From Clostridiaceae bacterium (lineage in GTDB: Bacteria > Bacillota > Clostridia > DSM-8532), in NCBI GenBank assembly GCA_012519655.1, contig JAAYPS010000097.1, positions 1-46,690 of the forward strand: DNA of 46,690 nt. The letters are read 5' to 3'. The position numbers were made by a program, and so were the translations under genes. Shown here in pieces: positions 18,337 through 27,850 of this stretch; position 1 is the first letter of the stretch, and each line of letters begins with the position of its first letter. The notes beneath the pieces are model-generated. The model had not been told where the DNA came from. It did not search any database and saw only the letters and a list, made by a program, of their open reading frames with translations.

Positions 18337-19685
18337 TCGGGTAGAATCTTCCTGCATTCAAGATAATACCTCTTATCCTCAGCTTCGCCCATTGAAAATG
18401 TTTTCCTTGGGAGAGCACCATCGGAAATTACAGTCTTAAATAAATCTCCTTTTTTCATTGACGGTAATAAAAATCCCATAATAGAATCTTGCTTGCTAAG
18501 TCTTTTAACAACTTCGTCACCATGCACATAATCAATATTTATATCTTGATTATGCTCAATATAATGATCAAGAAAGTTTTGTAATGTTCCCACCTCAAGA
18601 GTAAATTGTGGATTATTAACCCAAATATAACCCGATTTATTATTATGTAAAAACGGGATTATATGCTTCGAAGATTTCGTAGTGGGCTGTTCATTAAGGT
18701 TTTCCATGTATTCATACCCACATTCAACACCATTTTCAGTATAAAACCTAACTAACTCTTTAAGAACATTATCAGCATTGACATTGAATAAAACTCTGTG
18801 TATTGGTTCAAACTCAAGACCGGAGTCGTGAACATTAACAAGCTCAACAAGTGCATAGCGTGCAGGATGAGTTGTTTTTTCAGTATCTGAAAGAGACTCT
18901 TTTATGTTTTCCCAGCAAGACTTTGCAGTTGCCAAAGAATGATTACCATCACCTACAGCAAATAGTAAAGGACTAGTAGAAGATGTAACATTGTACTTCT
19001 CTGAGAATATTTCGGGTGATTTTAAATTTAGTAAGCTATAATAAATATCTTGAAGAACATTAATATCGTTTAGTTGATAACCTTCGATATGACCACCATT
19101 CATCATTAAGTTGAATGAGTAGAGCATTTTCATATTATTTTTATTTCTTATTATGGGCTCCATGACTGTATTATTTGGATCGTCAAATAATACCATTATA
19201 TGAGGTAATTCAAGGCAGGCCTTTTCTCGTATGAGTATTCTTGGAGGCAGCCTGTCTAAAATAGTTCCTTCGGTTGCGCGTATTAGACTTTCAGAGTCCT
19301 TTGAAAAATCATAATGCTCTAAGTCAATCGCACATACAAGACCTTTTCGAGTTTTTGCTGTGCTAATGGTTCTTTCTACATATATAAATGAGTTTTGAAC
19401 TTCACAAAAATAGCCATTGTCAAGATAATCACACATTGTCTTATTTATTGATGCAATTCTGTGTTGTTTTTTATCTTGAGTTTCTTCAAGGTAAACTTCC
19501 GGATAAATAAGGTGTAGTGTGGACGGTTCATCATGAATCAACTTATCGACATTTTCCCAATATTCGGGCTCAGATGTATATTGATCACAGGCAACAACAG
19601 CCCATTTCTCATAATTTATGTTTTGATTTGGAAGTAAGACTGATGCTATGTCTATTCCAAGCTCTTTTTTAAATTTGTTATTCAT
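18324..19685 (-). CDS. DUF1015 family protein
   Basis: The 453-residue protein begins with the family pattern IASVLLPNQNINYEKWAVVACDQYTSEPEYWE, and holds the typical central VGDGNHSLATAK motif (about residues 245-256). DUF1015 proteins are soluble and widespread in clostridia. Their function has not been established, although the DGxH motif suggests a nucleotide- or phosphate-related activity. The start is supported by GGAGGAG six bases upstream. It is the only minus-strand gene in this housekeeping stretch, and its last codons overlap the end of the amidase gene. Confidence 0.85.
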   Translation of the reverse strand: MNNKFKKELGIDIASVLLPNQNINYEKWAVVACDQYTSEPEYWENVDKLIHDEPSTLHLIYPEVYLEETQDKKQHRIASINKTMCDYLDNGYFCEVQNSFIYVERTISTAKTRKGLVCAIDLEHYDFSKDSESLIRATEGTILDRLPPRILIREKACLELPHIMVLFDDPNNTVMEPIIRNKNNMKMLYSFNLMMNGGHIEGYQLNDINVLQDIYYSLLNLKSPEIFSEKYNVTSSTSPLLFAVGDGNHSLATAKSCWENIKESLSDTEKTTHPARYALVELVNVHDSGLEFEPIHRVLFNVNADNVLKELVRFYTENGVECGYEYMENLNEQPTTKSSKHIIPFLHNNKSGYIWVNNPQFTLEVGTLQNFLDHYIEHNQDINIDYVHGDEVVKRLSKQDSIMGFLLPSMKKGDLFKTVISDGALPRKTFSMGEAEDKRYYLECRKILPDHMR

Positions 19686-19826
19686 TTGCTCCTCCTATGT
19701 AAGACTCAAAATATAGGTCAATTTTAATAGAATATGTAAATTTAGTCAAATCAAAAATCACGCATTGTTTTAGCTATTTCAAGCAATAATAACATTGAAA
19801 CTATAATGAAAGGAAGTACTTACTTA

Positions 19827-20357
19827 ATGTATTACTGGTCGCAATGCTCTGGTACATCGGTATATCTTGAGAATAAGAAAATCGGTCATATAGAAAATAT
19901 GATGATTAACAAAGCTGATAAGACTGTTATTGCTTTTGTATTAGAGAGAAAAAGTACCGATATTAAGTATCGTTATTTTCCGTTAACAAAAGCAACAGAA
20001 ATCCAACGTGATAGTATTACCATAGAGAGTGAAGAAGACATAAAGGTATTATCAAATGAAATAAGACAAGAACATATTTTTGTTGAGGATATACTAAACA
20101 AATCCATAGTTGATGACGACGGGAAATGGGTTGGTAAAGTTGTTGATTTTGCCTTCGATAAAACCAATGGTAATATTCAGGAAGTAATTATGTCCGATAG
20201 TATAATGTTGGATCTGTGGTTGGGTCGAAGAAAAATGCCGGTTTATAGTACGGTTGAGTTTTCCGAAGAATTAATACGTATTGACAAGAATGCAAAAAAA
20301 GACATTAAAAAGCTCCAAAAAGGGCTTAAAGACTGGATTAACGCAGATTTTATGTAG
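19827..20357 (+). CDS. PRC-barrel domain protein
   Basis: About 176 residues containing two PRC-barrel-like beta repeats: GTSVYLENKKIGHIENMMIN near the N-terminus, and KSIVDDDGKWVGKVVDFAFD at about residues 92-111. Such proteins, related to YlmC/YmxH and the RimM C-domain, often act in sporulation or RNA-linked contexts; the role here is unknown. ATG 19827 is preferred because AAAGGAAG lies 10 nt upstream. An ATG at 19806 would overlap that ribosome site. It is divergent from DUF1015 across a 141-bp gap. Confidence 0.8.
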   Translation: MYYWSQCSGTSVYLENKKIGHIENMMINKADKTVIAFVLERKSTDIKYRYFPLTKATEIQRDSITIESEEDIKVLSNEIRQEHIFVEDILNKSIVDDDGKWVGKVVDFAFDKTNGNIQEVIMSDSIMLDLWLGRRKMPVYSTVEFSEELIRIDKNAKKDIKKLQKGLKDWINADFM

Positions 20358-20471
20358 TTTATGACACATCTAAAGTGTAACTATATGCTCAAAGACAGGG
20401 TTAATAGTGACATTTTATAGTGATGTATTGTTAACGAAAAATCAAAAGATTATGAATAGGAGGAGATATGA

Positions 20472-20651
20472 ATGAAGACGGGTTTTACAACCGGAATGGT
20501 TATAGGTGGAGTTGTCGGTGCTATGATATATATGGTATCAAATGGTGATATGAACATGAAAAGAACCAAAAAACGCATCATGCGAATGGGCAAAGATATG
20601 TGTAAAAGCTCCAGGCGTCTTATGTCTAATATTGGCGATATGATGCATTAA
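20472..20651 (+). CDS. Small YtxH-like membrane protein
   Basis: A 59-residue frame begins MKTGFTTGMVIGGVVGAMIY, a glycine-rich hydrophobic helix typical of YtxH-like small proteins. It continues with a basic, methionine-rich tail (KRTKKRIMRMGKDMCK). The start ATG 20472 has a strong AGGAGGAGA ribosome site. It lies between a PRC-barrel gene and a permease gene on the same strand. YtxH-like proteins are linked to general stress in Bacillus; no function is known here. Confidence 0.75.
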   Translation: MKTGFTTGMVIGGVVGAMIYMVSNGDMNMKRTKKRIMRMGKDMCKSSRRLMSNIGDMMH

Positions 20652-20677
20652 TGGTTAGAAAATCTTCCCTTTTGAAA

Positions 20678-20713
20678 CCTTTTCTCAAAACACTCATGAT
20701 TTTTGGGAAAAGG
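20678..20713 (+). repeat. 13-bp inverted repeat (strong hairpin) without U-tract
   Basis: CCTTTTCTCAAAA (20678-20690) pairs over its full length with TTTTGGGAAAAGG (20701-20713), with a single G-U pair and a 10-nt loop. No run of T follows on either strand, so it is not an ordinary intrinsic terminator. It lies 34 bp before the permease start. Confidence 0.7.
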
Positions 20714-20747
20714 TACATATCTACTCTACAAATGTGGAGGTGCTTTG

Positions 20748-21785
20748 TTGAAATTGAGTCGATTAATAAAAATATTCGTTGTTTCAGCTCTAATTTTAGG
20801 GCTTATTTTTTTAAGTTTTCGTTTTGGAAAAGATATCATTAATGCAATGCTACCACTTATTATAGGAATAATTATTACCTATCTGCTTTTGCCTTTAATT
20901 GATTTTTTCGAAAAACGGAATATTTCAAGAACAATGAGTATTCTTATTTCAATGTCTTTAATTGTTTTTATTATTTTTGCAATATTGAAGTGGATAATAC
21001 CAATTATGGCTTCAAATATTACTGAGATTGTAAAAGTAATCCCCGATATATTCGATTCAGTATACAAAAGCCTCTTAGACTTAATTGAAAAAAACCTACC
21101 ATATGATTTATACAATAGTGTAGAAGAAGAAATTAACAATGGATTCTTAGTGCTACAACAAAAAACGATAGCAGGATTATATAGCCTAATTTTGTTAATA
21201 CCTAAAACAATAGCTACAGTAATAGACGTATTGGTTGGACTTATCTTGTCGTTTTATATTTTAAAAGATAAAGAATTAATAATAAAGAATTTGAAACTTA
21301 TATTCCCTAAAAAATATCGGGAAGAAATCTTTTGTTTTATGAGGGATATCCACAGGGTTGCATTAAAGTTTATACAAGGTCAAATAATAATAGCCATTAT
21401 TATTGGCATTATTGAAACAATTGGGCTCTACATAGTAGGAATGCCGTACGCGATTTTTCTTGGGTTCATAGGTGGTATTTCTAATATAATTCCATATTTT
21501 GGCCCATATATAGGAGCAGTGCCAGCTGTTGTGATAGCATTAACTATATCGCCCTGGAAAGCACTTTTAGTCATTTCTGTTTTTGTTATTGTGCAACAAC
21601 TTGACAACATAATTCTAACACCAAAAATCATAAAGGGAAAACTGGGCTTACATCCAATAATAACTATAATGTCGGTGTTAGTGGGGGGACGTTTGTTTGG
21701 TTTTTTCGGTCTTGTATTTGCAGTTCCAATAGTAGCCATGATAAAAATTATAGTAAAGAAAGTCTATCGAATGATAACAGGGTGA
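20748..21785 (+). CDS. AI-2E family transporter (PerM/YtvI-like)
   Basis: The roughly 345-residue membrane protein has the family layout: N-terminal membrane helices, a soluble loop (ITEIVKVIPDIFDSVYKSL to about residue 140), then further helices with GLILSFYILKDKE and GFIGGISNIIPYFGPYIGAV. Members export small molecules or act in sodium/proton antiport; the link to AI-2 is shown only for a few. TTG 20748 is the best start because GGAGG ends 7 nt upstream; a preceding TTG (20745) is in the same frame. It is 171 bp upstream of alaS, an arrangement often seen in clostridia. Confidence 0.88.
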   Translation: MKLSRLIKIFVVSALILGLIFLSFRFGKDIINAMLPLIIGIIITYLLLPLIDFFEKRNISRTMSILISMSLIVFIIFAILKWIIPIMASNITEIVKVIPDIFDSVYKSLLDLIEKNLPYDLYNSVEEEINNGFLVLQQKTIAGLYSLILLIPKTIATVIDVLVGLILSFYILKDKELIIKNLKLIFPKKYREEIFCFMRDIHRVALKFIQGQIIIAIIIGIIETIGLYIVGMPYAIFLGFIGGISNIIPYFGPYIGAVPAVVIALTISPWKALLVISVFVIVQQLDNIILTPKIIKGKLGLHPIITIMSVLVGGRLFGFFGLVFAVPIVAMIKIIVKKVYRMITG

Positions 21786-21798
21786 TGGCTTTTCACAC

Positions 21799-21827
21799 TT
21801 GACTCAATTCTATGGATTTCGTATACT
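21799..21827 (+). promoter_or_regulatory. Predicted sigma-A promoter of alaS
   Basis: TTGACT (21799-21804), 17-bp spacer, TATACT (21822-21827). The leader of about 120 nt ends with a TTAGCTC-AAAA-GAGCTAA hairpin (21925-21942) immediately before the GTGAGGG ribosome site. No T-box (AGGGTGGNACCGCG) is present. Confidence 0.6.
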
Positions 21828-21956
21828 TGAGTAAGCGAATTGGTAAAATAAGCTTTATCCATAATTTGCTTTTGCTTTATGGTATTCAACAGCACATTTA
21901 GTATATATCTATAATTAAATAATATTAGCTCAAAAGAGCTAAAGTGAGGGTTCATC

Positions 21957-24596
21957 ATGAAGAAATTAGGATTAAATGAATTACGAGAAGAATATTTATC
22001 TTTTTTTGAAAGTAAAGGTCATTTACGTTTGCCCAGTTTTTCGCTGGTTCCTGATAATGATCCGAGTATTTTATTAATAAATGCGGGTATGACACCGCTT
22101 AAACCTTATTTTACAGGACAACAGGTTCCACCAGCAAAAAGAGTTACAACATGTCAGAAGTGTATACGTACACCTGATATTGAGAATGTAGGAATTACAT
22201 CACGGCATGGGACTTTTTTCGAAATGTTAGGGAATTTTTCCTTTGGCGATTATTTTAAGACAGAAGCTATTACTTGGGCTTGGGAGTTTTTAACTAAAGT
22301 AATAAACATTCCAGAAGATAAACTCTATGTATCTGTTTATTATGAAGACGATGAGGCATTTGACATATGGAACAAAGTGGTGGGACTTCCAAAAGAGAAA
22401 ATCTTCAGAATGGGCAAAGAAGATAATTTCTGGGAGCACGGTATTGGACCTTGCGGGCCATGTTCAGAAATTCATTATGATCGTGGTATAGAAAAAGGGT
22501 GTGGCGAGGAAAGCTGTACAGTTGGTTGCGAATGTGACAGATTTATTGAGGTTTGGAATCTTGTTTTTACCCAGTTCTATCGTCAAGAGGATATGACGTA
22601 TGTACCACTGAAGTCTAAGAATATTGACACAGGTATGGGACTTGAAAGACTAGCATGTGTTGTCCAAGCGGTTGATAATATCTTTGAAGTTGATACAAAT
22701 AGGCGCTTATTGGATCATGTATGCAATATAGCACAAGTAGAGTACGGGAAGGACCCCAAAGAAGATGTTTCAATTCGTGTCATAACTGATCATATAAAAA
22801 GTTCTGCTATGATGGTCTCTGACGGAGTTTTACCTTCAAATGAGGGCAGGGGTTATGTTTTAAGAAGGCTTATACGCCGTGCTGCGAGACACGGAAGGCT
22901 ACTTGGTAATAAGGATTTATTTCTTTCCAAATTAGCAGATACAGTAATTGATGCTTCTATGGGAGCGTATCCTCATATGGATGAAAAACGTGATTACATT
23001 AAGAAAGTAATATCCATTGAAGAAGAAAAGTTTTACAATACCGTAGATCAAGGTATGAGTATATTGGAACAACATATACAAGATTTAAGTAAGCAAGGCA
23101 ATACAACTATAGCAGGTGATATGGTTTTTAAATTGCACGATACCTACGGGTTCCCGATTGATCTAACAAGAGAGATAGCTCAGGAAAATTCTATGATAGT
23201 TGATGAAGACGGCTTTAATAAGGAAATGAAAAAGCAGAAGGAAAAAGCTCGAGAAGCATATTTGAAAAAAGAAGGATCTGCATGGGAAAAAGATCTGTTC
23301 ACAGGTGAAAACAAGTTCTTTACTACTGAGTTTACTGGTTACAATGAATTTGAAACAAAGGCATTGGTAAAGTTCATTATTCAAAATGGTGAATTAGTAG
23401 ACAATGCTCAAATGGATGACGAGATAACTATTGTTCTTGATAAAACACCATTTTATGCAGAAAGTGGCGGACAGATAGGTGATGCAGGTATTATCATAAG
23501 CAATAATTTCGAAATGATTGTAACAGATTGTAAAAAGACTTCGGATGGAAAATATCTTCATATAGGAAAAATAAAATCTGGCGTTGTGCAGCTTGATGAC
23601 GAGGTCACAGCTAAAATTGATATATTAAAAAGAAAAAGTACTGCAAGAAATCATACAACCACTCATATACTTCATAAAGCGTTGAAGAATGTTTTGGGAG
23701 ACCATGTAAGCCAAGCAGGTTCTTTTGTTGCTCCAGACCGTTTGAGATTTGACTTTACACACTTTTCCCAGCTGACGGATGAACAGATAGAACAAGTCGA
23801 ACAGCAAGTTAACGAGATTATACTGGCAAACCATCTTATTTCTATAAAAGAAATGCCCATTGACGAAGCTAAAGAGCAGGGTGTAGTTGCTTTGTTTGGT
23901 GAAAAGTATGGGGATATAGTGCGGGTAGTTTCTGTGGGAAATTATAGTAAAGAACTATGCGGAGGAACGCATATTTACTCAACTGGTGAGATAGGCCTTA
24001 TAAAAATTGTAAGTGAAAACGGTATTGCTTCAGGTGTACGCCGTATTGAAGCATTGACTGGAATGAACGCAATTTATTGGTACAAAGAACATGAACAAAT
24101 GTTAAAAAGCGTAGCCGATATTGTAAAAACCACTCCAGAAGAAACAAGCTTAAGAGTTTCTAATCTTGTAGATGAATTAAAGAATACTCAAAGAGAGCTA
24201 AAATCAGTAAAAGAAAAAATGATGAGTAAATCAGTTGATAACTACCTAGATAAGGTTGAGGAGGTATCTGGCATCAAAGTTCTGGTAACCCAATTAGAGC
24301 AATTAGATATGGCTGCTCTTAGAAACATGGCAGATACTATAAAAAATAAGCTGGGTTCATCAGTGGTAGTATTAGCAAGTTCGATTAATGGAAGAGTTAA
24401 TTTGGTTGTATCAGCCACAAAGGATGCTGTAGCTAAAGGCGTGAACAGCGGAAAAATAATTAGTGAAGCTGCAAAAGCTGTAGGTGGTGGTGGCGGAGGT
24501 AGACCGGATATGGCCCAAGCTGGTGGTAAAAATGCTGATGATATTGGTAAAGCACTTGAAGTTGCTATGAGTAAAATAAAAGAACAGCTTGCTTAA
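21957..24596 (+). CDS. alaS: Alanyl-tRNA synthetase
   Basis: Class II synthetase charging tRNA-Ala. The catalytic core shows TSRHGTFFEMLGNFSFGDYF (residues 81-100) and the EVWNLVFTQF segment; the editing domain has TTHILHKAL and the zinc-binding LCGGTHIYSTGEIG. The C-terminal oligomerisation/C-Ala domain ends with GGGGGGRPDMAQAGG. Length is 879 residues, normal. A four-cysteine insertion (CGEESCTVGCECDRF) near residue 190 is usual in Firmicute AlaRS. ATG 21957 follows GTGAGGG. The next gene (HIT) follows closely and likely shares its transcript. Confidence 0.97.
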   Translation: MKKLGLNELREEYLSFFESKGHLRLPSFSLVPDNDPSILLINAGMTPLKPYFTGQQVPPAKRVTTCQKCIRTPDIENVGITSRHGTFFEMLGNFSFGDYFKTEAITWAWEFLTKVINIPEDKLYVSVYYEDDEAFDIWNKVVGLPKEKIFRMGKEDNFWEHGIGPCGPCSEIHYDRGIEKGCGEESCTVGCECDRFIEVWNLVFTQFYRQEDMTYVPLKSKNIDTGMGLERLACVVQAVDNIFEVDTNRRLLDHVCNIAQVEYGKDPKEDVSIRVITDHIKSSAMMVSDGVLPSNEGRGYVLRRLIRRAARHGRLLGNKDLFLSKLADTVIDASMGAYPHMDEKRDYIKKVISIEEEKFYNTVDQGMSILEQHIQDLSKQGNTTIAGDMVFKLHDTYGFPIDLTREIAQENSMIVDEDGFNKEMKKQKEKAREAYLKKEGSAWEKDLFTGENKFFTTEFTGYNEFETKALVKFIIQNGELVDNAQMDDEITIVLDKTPFYAESGGQIGDAGIIISNNFEMIVTDCKKTSDGKYLHIGKIKSGVVQLDDEVTAKIDILKRKSTARNHTTTHILHKALKNVLGDHVSQAGSFVAPDRLRFDFTHFSQLTDEQIEQVEQQVNEIILANHLISIKEMPIDEAKEQGVVALFGEKYGDIVRVVSVGNYSKELCGGTHIYSTGEIGLIKIVSENGIASGVRRIEALTGMNAIYWYKEHEQMLKSVADIVKTTPEETSLRVSNLVDELKNTQRELKSVKEKMMSKSVDNYLDKVEEVSGIKVLVTQLEQLDMAALRNMADTIKNKLGSSVVVLASSINGRVNLVVSATKDAVAKGVNSGKIISEAAKAVGGGGGGRPDMAQAGGKNADDIGKALEVAMSKIKEQLA

Positions 24597-24624
24597 AGAG
24601 CTATTATCGGGAGGAGGAATAGTT

Positions 24625-24969
24625 ATGTCAGATTGTGTATTTTGTAAAATTATCGAAGGAATAATACCGTCAAGTAAGGTGTATGAAAATGATGATATAG
24701 TCGTTTTCAAGGATATAAATCCTGTAGCACCTATTCACGTTCTGGTTGTACCTAAGGTTCATATTGAAAGCCTTGAAGCGTTAAATGAGCAAAATATCGA
24801 TATAGTACGTAAGATTCATTTAGCAATATTGCAAACAACAAAGCTTCTCGGTATAAATGAGGAAGGTTATAGAGTTATAACCAACTGTGGTAAAAATGGT
24901 GGTCAAACCGTACCACACCTTCATTATCACATTATTGGCGGAACTAAATTTAGCGAAAAAATTATATAG
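24625..24969 (+). CDS. HIT-family (HinT-like) nucleotide-binding hydrolase
   Basis: The 114-residue protein has CVFCKIIEGIIPSSKVYENDD at the N-terminus and the histidine triad PHLHYHIIGG near residue 100. HinT proteins hydrolyse nucleoside phosphoramidates, including acyl/aminoacyl adenylates produced by aminoacyl-tRNA synthetases, which fits its position 28 bp after alaS. ATG 24625 follows GGGAGGAGG; an upstream in-frame ATG lies inside alaS. The C-terminus is slightly shorter and lacks the usual W-P-P-G ending. Confidence 0.93.
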   Translation: MSDCVFCKIIEGIIPSSKVYENDDIVVFKDINPVAPIHVLVVPKVHIESLEALNEQNIDIVRKIHLAILQTTKLLGINEEGYRVITNCGKNGGQTVPHLHYHIIGGTKFSEKII

Positions 24970-25054
24970 AGGTTGTATTTATATTCGACTAGTTTTTGGT
25001 TATACCTTGTTTTTATGTTAATTTTGTAGTATCATCAAGTATATAAGGTTTTAT

Positions 25055-25075
25055 AAATGCGATGTTCGCATTTTT
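25055..25075 (+). terminator. Intrinsic terminator of the alaS-HIT transcript
   Basis: AAATGCGA (25055-25062) and TCGCATTT (25066-25073) form an 8-bp stem with a TGT loop, followed by TT (five T in total at the end). Confidence 0.7.
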
Positions 25076-25109
25076 AAGAGCTTGTCAATAATTAAGAGTA
25101 ATAATAATA

Positions 25110-25139
25110 TTGACTGTGCCCGAAACCATATTATATAAT
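25110..25139 (+). promoter_or_regulatory. Predicted sigma-A promoter of rpsU
   Basis: TTGACT (25110-25115), 18-bp spacer, TATAAT (25134-25139), about 96 bp before the rpsU start, and just after the preceding terminator. Confidence 0.65.
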
Positions 25140-25234
25140 ATTGTGTGTGCTTATGGCAGAATGATTTATTAATCTGCTAAAAGGAATAAATTCCCCGGCA
25201 CGACTGTATGATACAGAAGAGGGGAGGGAAAAAT

Positions 25235-25411
25235 GTGTCCGAAATCAGAGTAAAAGAGAATGAATCCCTAGATAGTGCGCTTAGAAGATTTAAACGCCAA
25301 TGCGCAAAGTCAGGTGTTCTTGCAGAGGTTAGAAAAAGAGAGCATTACGAGAAACCTAGTGTAAGGCGCAAAAAGAAGTCTGAAGCTGCAAGAAAGAGAA
25401 AGGTAAAGTAG
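25235..25411 (+). CDS. rpsU: 30S ribosomal protein S21
   Basis: The 58-residue basic protein begins [20 protein letters not shown] and ends with a run rich in K and R ([15 protein letters not shown]), as usual for bS21. It binds the platform of the small subunit near the anti-Shine-Dalgarno. The start is GTG 25235 following a strong GGGGAGGG, rather than the ATG at 25208 that lies upstream of that ribosome site. It has its own promoter and terminator and so is a single-gene unit. Confidence 0.96.
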   Translation: MSEIRVKENESLDSALRRFKRQCAKSGVLAEVRKREHYEKPSVRRKKKSEAARKRKVK

Positions 25412-25535
25412 AGGCGTATATTTACTGTCCTTAAAAAACTAATACGCTTGTAAACTGATGAAGGCTATACTGCAAAAACAAATACAAAGCTGATTGTAGC
25501 AGAGTTAAGAATATAGTATAGAGCTTTTGATAATT

Positions 25536-25566
25536 AAAGCCCGAAATGAAAGTTTTCGGGCTTTTT
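25536..25566 (+). terminator. Intrinsic terminator after rpsU
   Basis: AAAGCCCGAAA (25536-25546) pairs with TTTCGGGCTTT (25554-25564) around a short loop, followed by further T residues. The 124 bp between rpsU and this hairpin hold no gene that I can support. Confidence 0.85.
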
Positions 25567-25623
25567 GCAAAGCGTTATATAGATAAGTTAGCACAGTAAT
25601 ATAACTTACAAAACATTTGCATA

Positions 25624-25650
25624 TTTAAAGGCGGGTAATCCGCCTTTAAA
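25624..25650 (+). repeat. Perfect 11-bp palindrome in the recJ leader
   Basis: TTTAAAGGCGG (25624-25634) and CCGCCTTTAAA (25640-25650) form a perfect stem with a GTAAT loop, ending 24 bp before the recJ ATG. There is no clean T-tract directly after it. It may be a weak terminator, an operator, or an mRNA structure near the ribosome site. Confidence 0.7.
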
Positions 25651-25674
25651 AATATATTTTCTTAAAGGGGTTTT

Positions 25675-27840
25675 ATGTTCGAAGACTTTTTTCTTGGAAA
25701 TCAAGTTATCTGGGAAGTGAAAGAATCTGATCATTTGAAGGTAAAAAACATATCAGACAAACTAATGCTTCCAACAACTCTTTCAGATGTACTTATAAAA
25801 CGAGGCTTAACAGATATAGAGTGTATTAAATCATTTCTAAAGCCATCTATAAAAAACTTGCATGATCCAATGCTACTTCCTGATATGGATATTGCAGTGG
25901 AACGAATAATAAAAGCAAAGCAAAATGCCGAAAATATAATCATATATGGTGATTATGATGTGGATGGAATAACTTCCACATCGATTTTGTATTTGTTTTT
26001 TCAATCTATTGGTATCAAAGTTTCATTCTATATTCCAGATAGAATTGATGAAGGGTATGGAATATCTGACAAGTTTGTGGATTATTTAAATGAAAATCAC
26101 TTTGACCTCATGATTACAGTGGATTGTGGTATTTCGTCTAGGAATATTATTAACGAAATAAATGATAATTTATCTGCCAAAGGTCATAATATGGATATTA
26201 TAGTCACAGATCACCATCAACCAGACATGGAAAACTTACCTGTAGTTCTTGCATTAATTAATCCTCATTTGCCATATAGTGAATACCCATTTGATAAGCT
26301 ATGTGGTGCAGGTGTGGTGTTTAAGCTTGTACAGGCATTGTGCTGTAAACTTGAACTCGGTGATGAGTATTTATATTACATTGATTTGGCTTGTCTGGGG
26401 ACAGTTGCAGATATTGTAGAATTAACAGGTGAGAACCGTGTAATTGTAAGTACCGGACTAAAAAAGATTAACAGGCTACCGAATTTAGGAATAAAAGCGC
26501 TTTTAGATGTTGCGCAGATTAAAGATGAGATAATTGATGCCTATAAACTTGCATTTATTGTTGCTCCAAGAATAAACGCTGCAGGAAGAATGGGAGACGC
26601 ATCAAGAGCAGTTAAACTTTTTACTACTCATGATATTTCAACTCAAGAAAAACTGGCAAAAGTTTTACAAGACGAAAATAATTTGCGTCAAAAAATACAG
26701 TTGGATATTTATGAAAAAGCATTAGAATCAATAGAAAGTGACACAACATATAATGAGCAGAAGATTATAGTTGTATCGGGTGATGGGTGGCATCAGGGTG
26801 TTATCGGAATAGTCTCGTCCCTGCTTGTTGAGCATTTTCATAAGCCCTGCTTTGTAATATCGGTTTTTGGTGACATAGCCACCTGTTCTGCCAGAAGTAT
26901 TGAAGGTTTTAACATATATGAAGGAATGGAATACTGCAAAGATTTGCTTGTTAAATATGGCGGTCATGAACAAGCAGGCGGATTAACTATAAATAAATCA
27001 AACATTAATAAGTTTAGAGAGAAAATAAATGAATTTGCACAAATTGTAATGCATGACACTATTATGAAGCCCAAAATCGTAGTAGATGCCGATATAAGTA
27101 TTAATGATATTAATATTGAATTGGCTGATTATTTAATGGCAATGGCTCCATTTGGTGAAGGAAACCCAAAACCTCTTTTTAGAATAAGAGATGTAAATGT
27201 CATTGAAAGTAGGCAAATAGGGTTTGACAAATCCCACTTAAAACTCCTCCTGCAAAATGGTAACAGTCAATTATCTGCTGTTGCCTTTAGGATGGCTAAT
27301 ATGCAACAACTGCTAAAAGCAAATAATAAAATAGATTTGATATGTGAAATAGGTATTAATGAATATATGGGTAAAAGAAATGTCCAACTGTTTGTAAAGG
27401 CCATTAGATTGCATGAAAATCAAATTAAAAAGAACAAAATAATGCTTGAAATAGCTGAAAAATTTGAATATCTTGATAATAACAAAGAATGCATTTATAA
27501 TAGTGTTAATAATTTTGGGATTGCTTTTAAAGATATTAATATTACAAGACAGGAATTGGGTGTTATATATAAACACATTCTTGAAATTGGTAAATGCACA
27601 TTAACAACAGGTCAGTTATTTGTACATACACAAAAGCTAAGTGAAAAATTATCAAGCTTGAATTGTTTTAAAATGTTAATAGGTTTTATTATTCTTGACG
27701 AGCTTGATATAATTGTTTTTTCACGAACGAATTATGACGAATTCAAAATTAAGTTGCCAGAGAATACTGAAAGAACATCCCTTTTGAATTCCAAGATTCT
27801 TTCCTTTATAAATAACTTGCAGCAGGTGGTAGAAAAATGA
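25675..27840 (+). CDS. recJ: Single-stranded-DNA-specific exonuclease RecJ
   Basis: The 721-residue DHH-family 5'-3' exonuclease takes part in recombination and repair. The DHH domain has GDYDVDG at residues 92-98 and TDHHQP at 178-183; the DHHA1 part has GWHQGVIGIVSSLL and GGHEQAGGL; an OB-like domain follows. The last 130 residues or so are a less conserved C-terminal extension, common in Firmicute RecJ. The ribosome site is AAAGGGG. Only 10 bp separate it from the following rel gene, a pairing often conserved in clostridia. Confidence 0.95.
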   Translation: MFEDFFLGNQVIWEVKESDHLKVKNISDKLMLPTTLSDVLIKRGLTDIECIKSFLKPSIKNLHDPMLLPDMDIAVERIIKAKQNAENIIIYGDYDVDGITSTSILYLFFQSIGIKVSFYIPDRIDEGYGISDKFVDYLNENHFDLMITVDCGISSRNIINEINDNLSAKGHNMDIIVTDHHQPDMENLPVVLALINPHLPYSEYPFDKLCGAGVVFKLVQALCCKLELGDEYLYYIDLACLGTVADIVELTGENRVIVSTGLKKINRLPNLGIKALLDVAQIKDEIIDAYKLAFIVAPRINAAGRMGDASRAVKLFTTHDISTQEKLAKVLQDENNLRQKIQLDIYEKALESIESDTTYNEQKIIVVSGDGWHQGVIGIVSSLLVEHFHKPCFVISVFGDIATCSARSIEGFNIYEGMEYCKDLLVKYGGHEQAGGLTINKSNINKFREKINEFAQIVMHDTIMKPKIVVDADISINDINIELADYLMAMAPFGEGNPKPLFRIRDVNVIESRQIGFDKSHLKLLLQNGNSQLSAVAFRMANMQQLLKANNKIDLICEIGINEYMGKRNVQLFVKAIRLHENQIKKNKIMLEIAEKFEYLDNNKECIYNSVNNFGIAFKDINITRQELGVIYKHILEIGKCTLTTGQLFVHTQKLSEKLSSLNCFKMLIGFIILDELDIIVFSRTNYDEFKIKLPENTERTSLLNSKILSFINNLQQVVEK

Positions 27841-27850
27841 CGGTGGTTTC

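Noticed and set aside
21828-21956. T-box riboswitch expected before alaS
   Set aside because: No AGGGTGGNACCGCG-like antiterminator sequence and no terminator in the leader; only a small TTAGCTC hairpin at the ribosome site.
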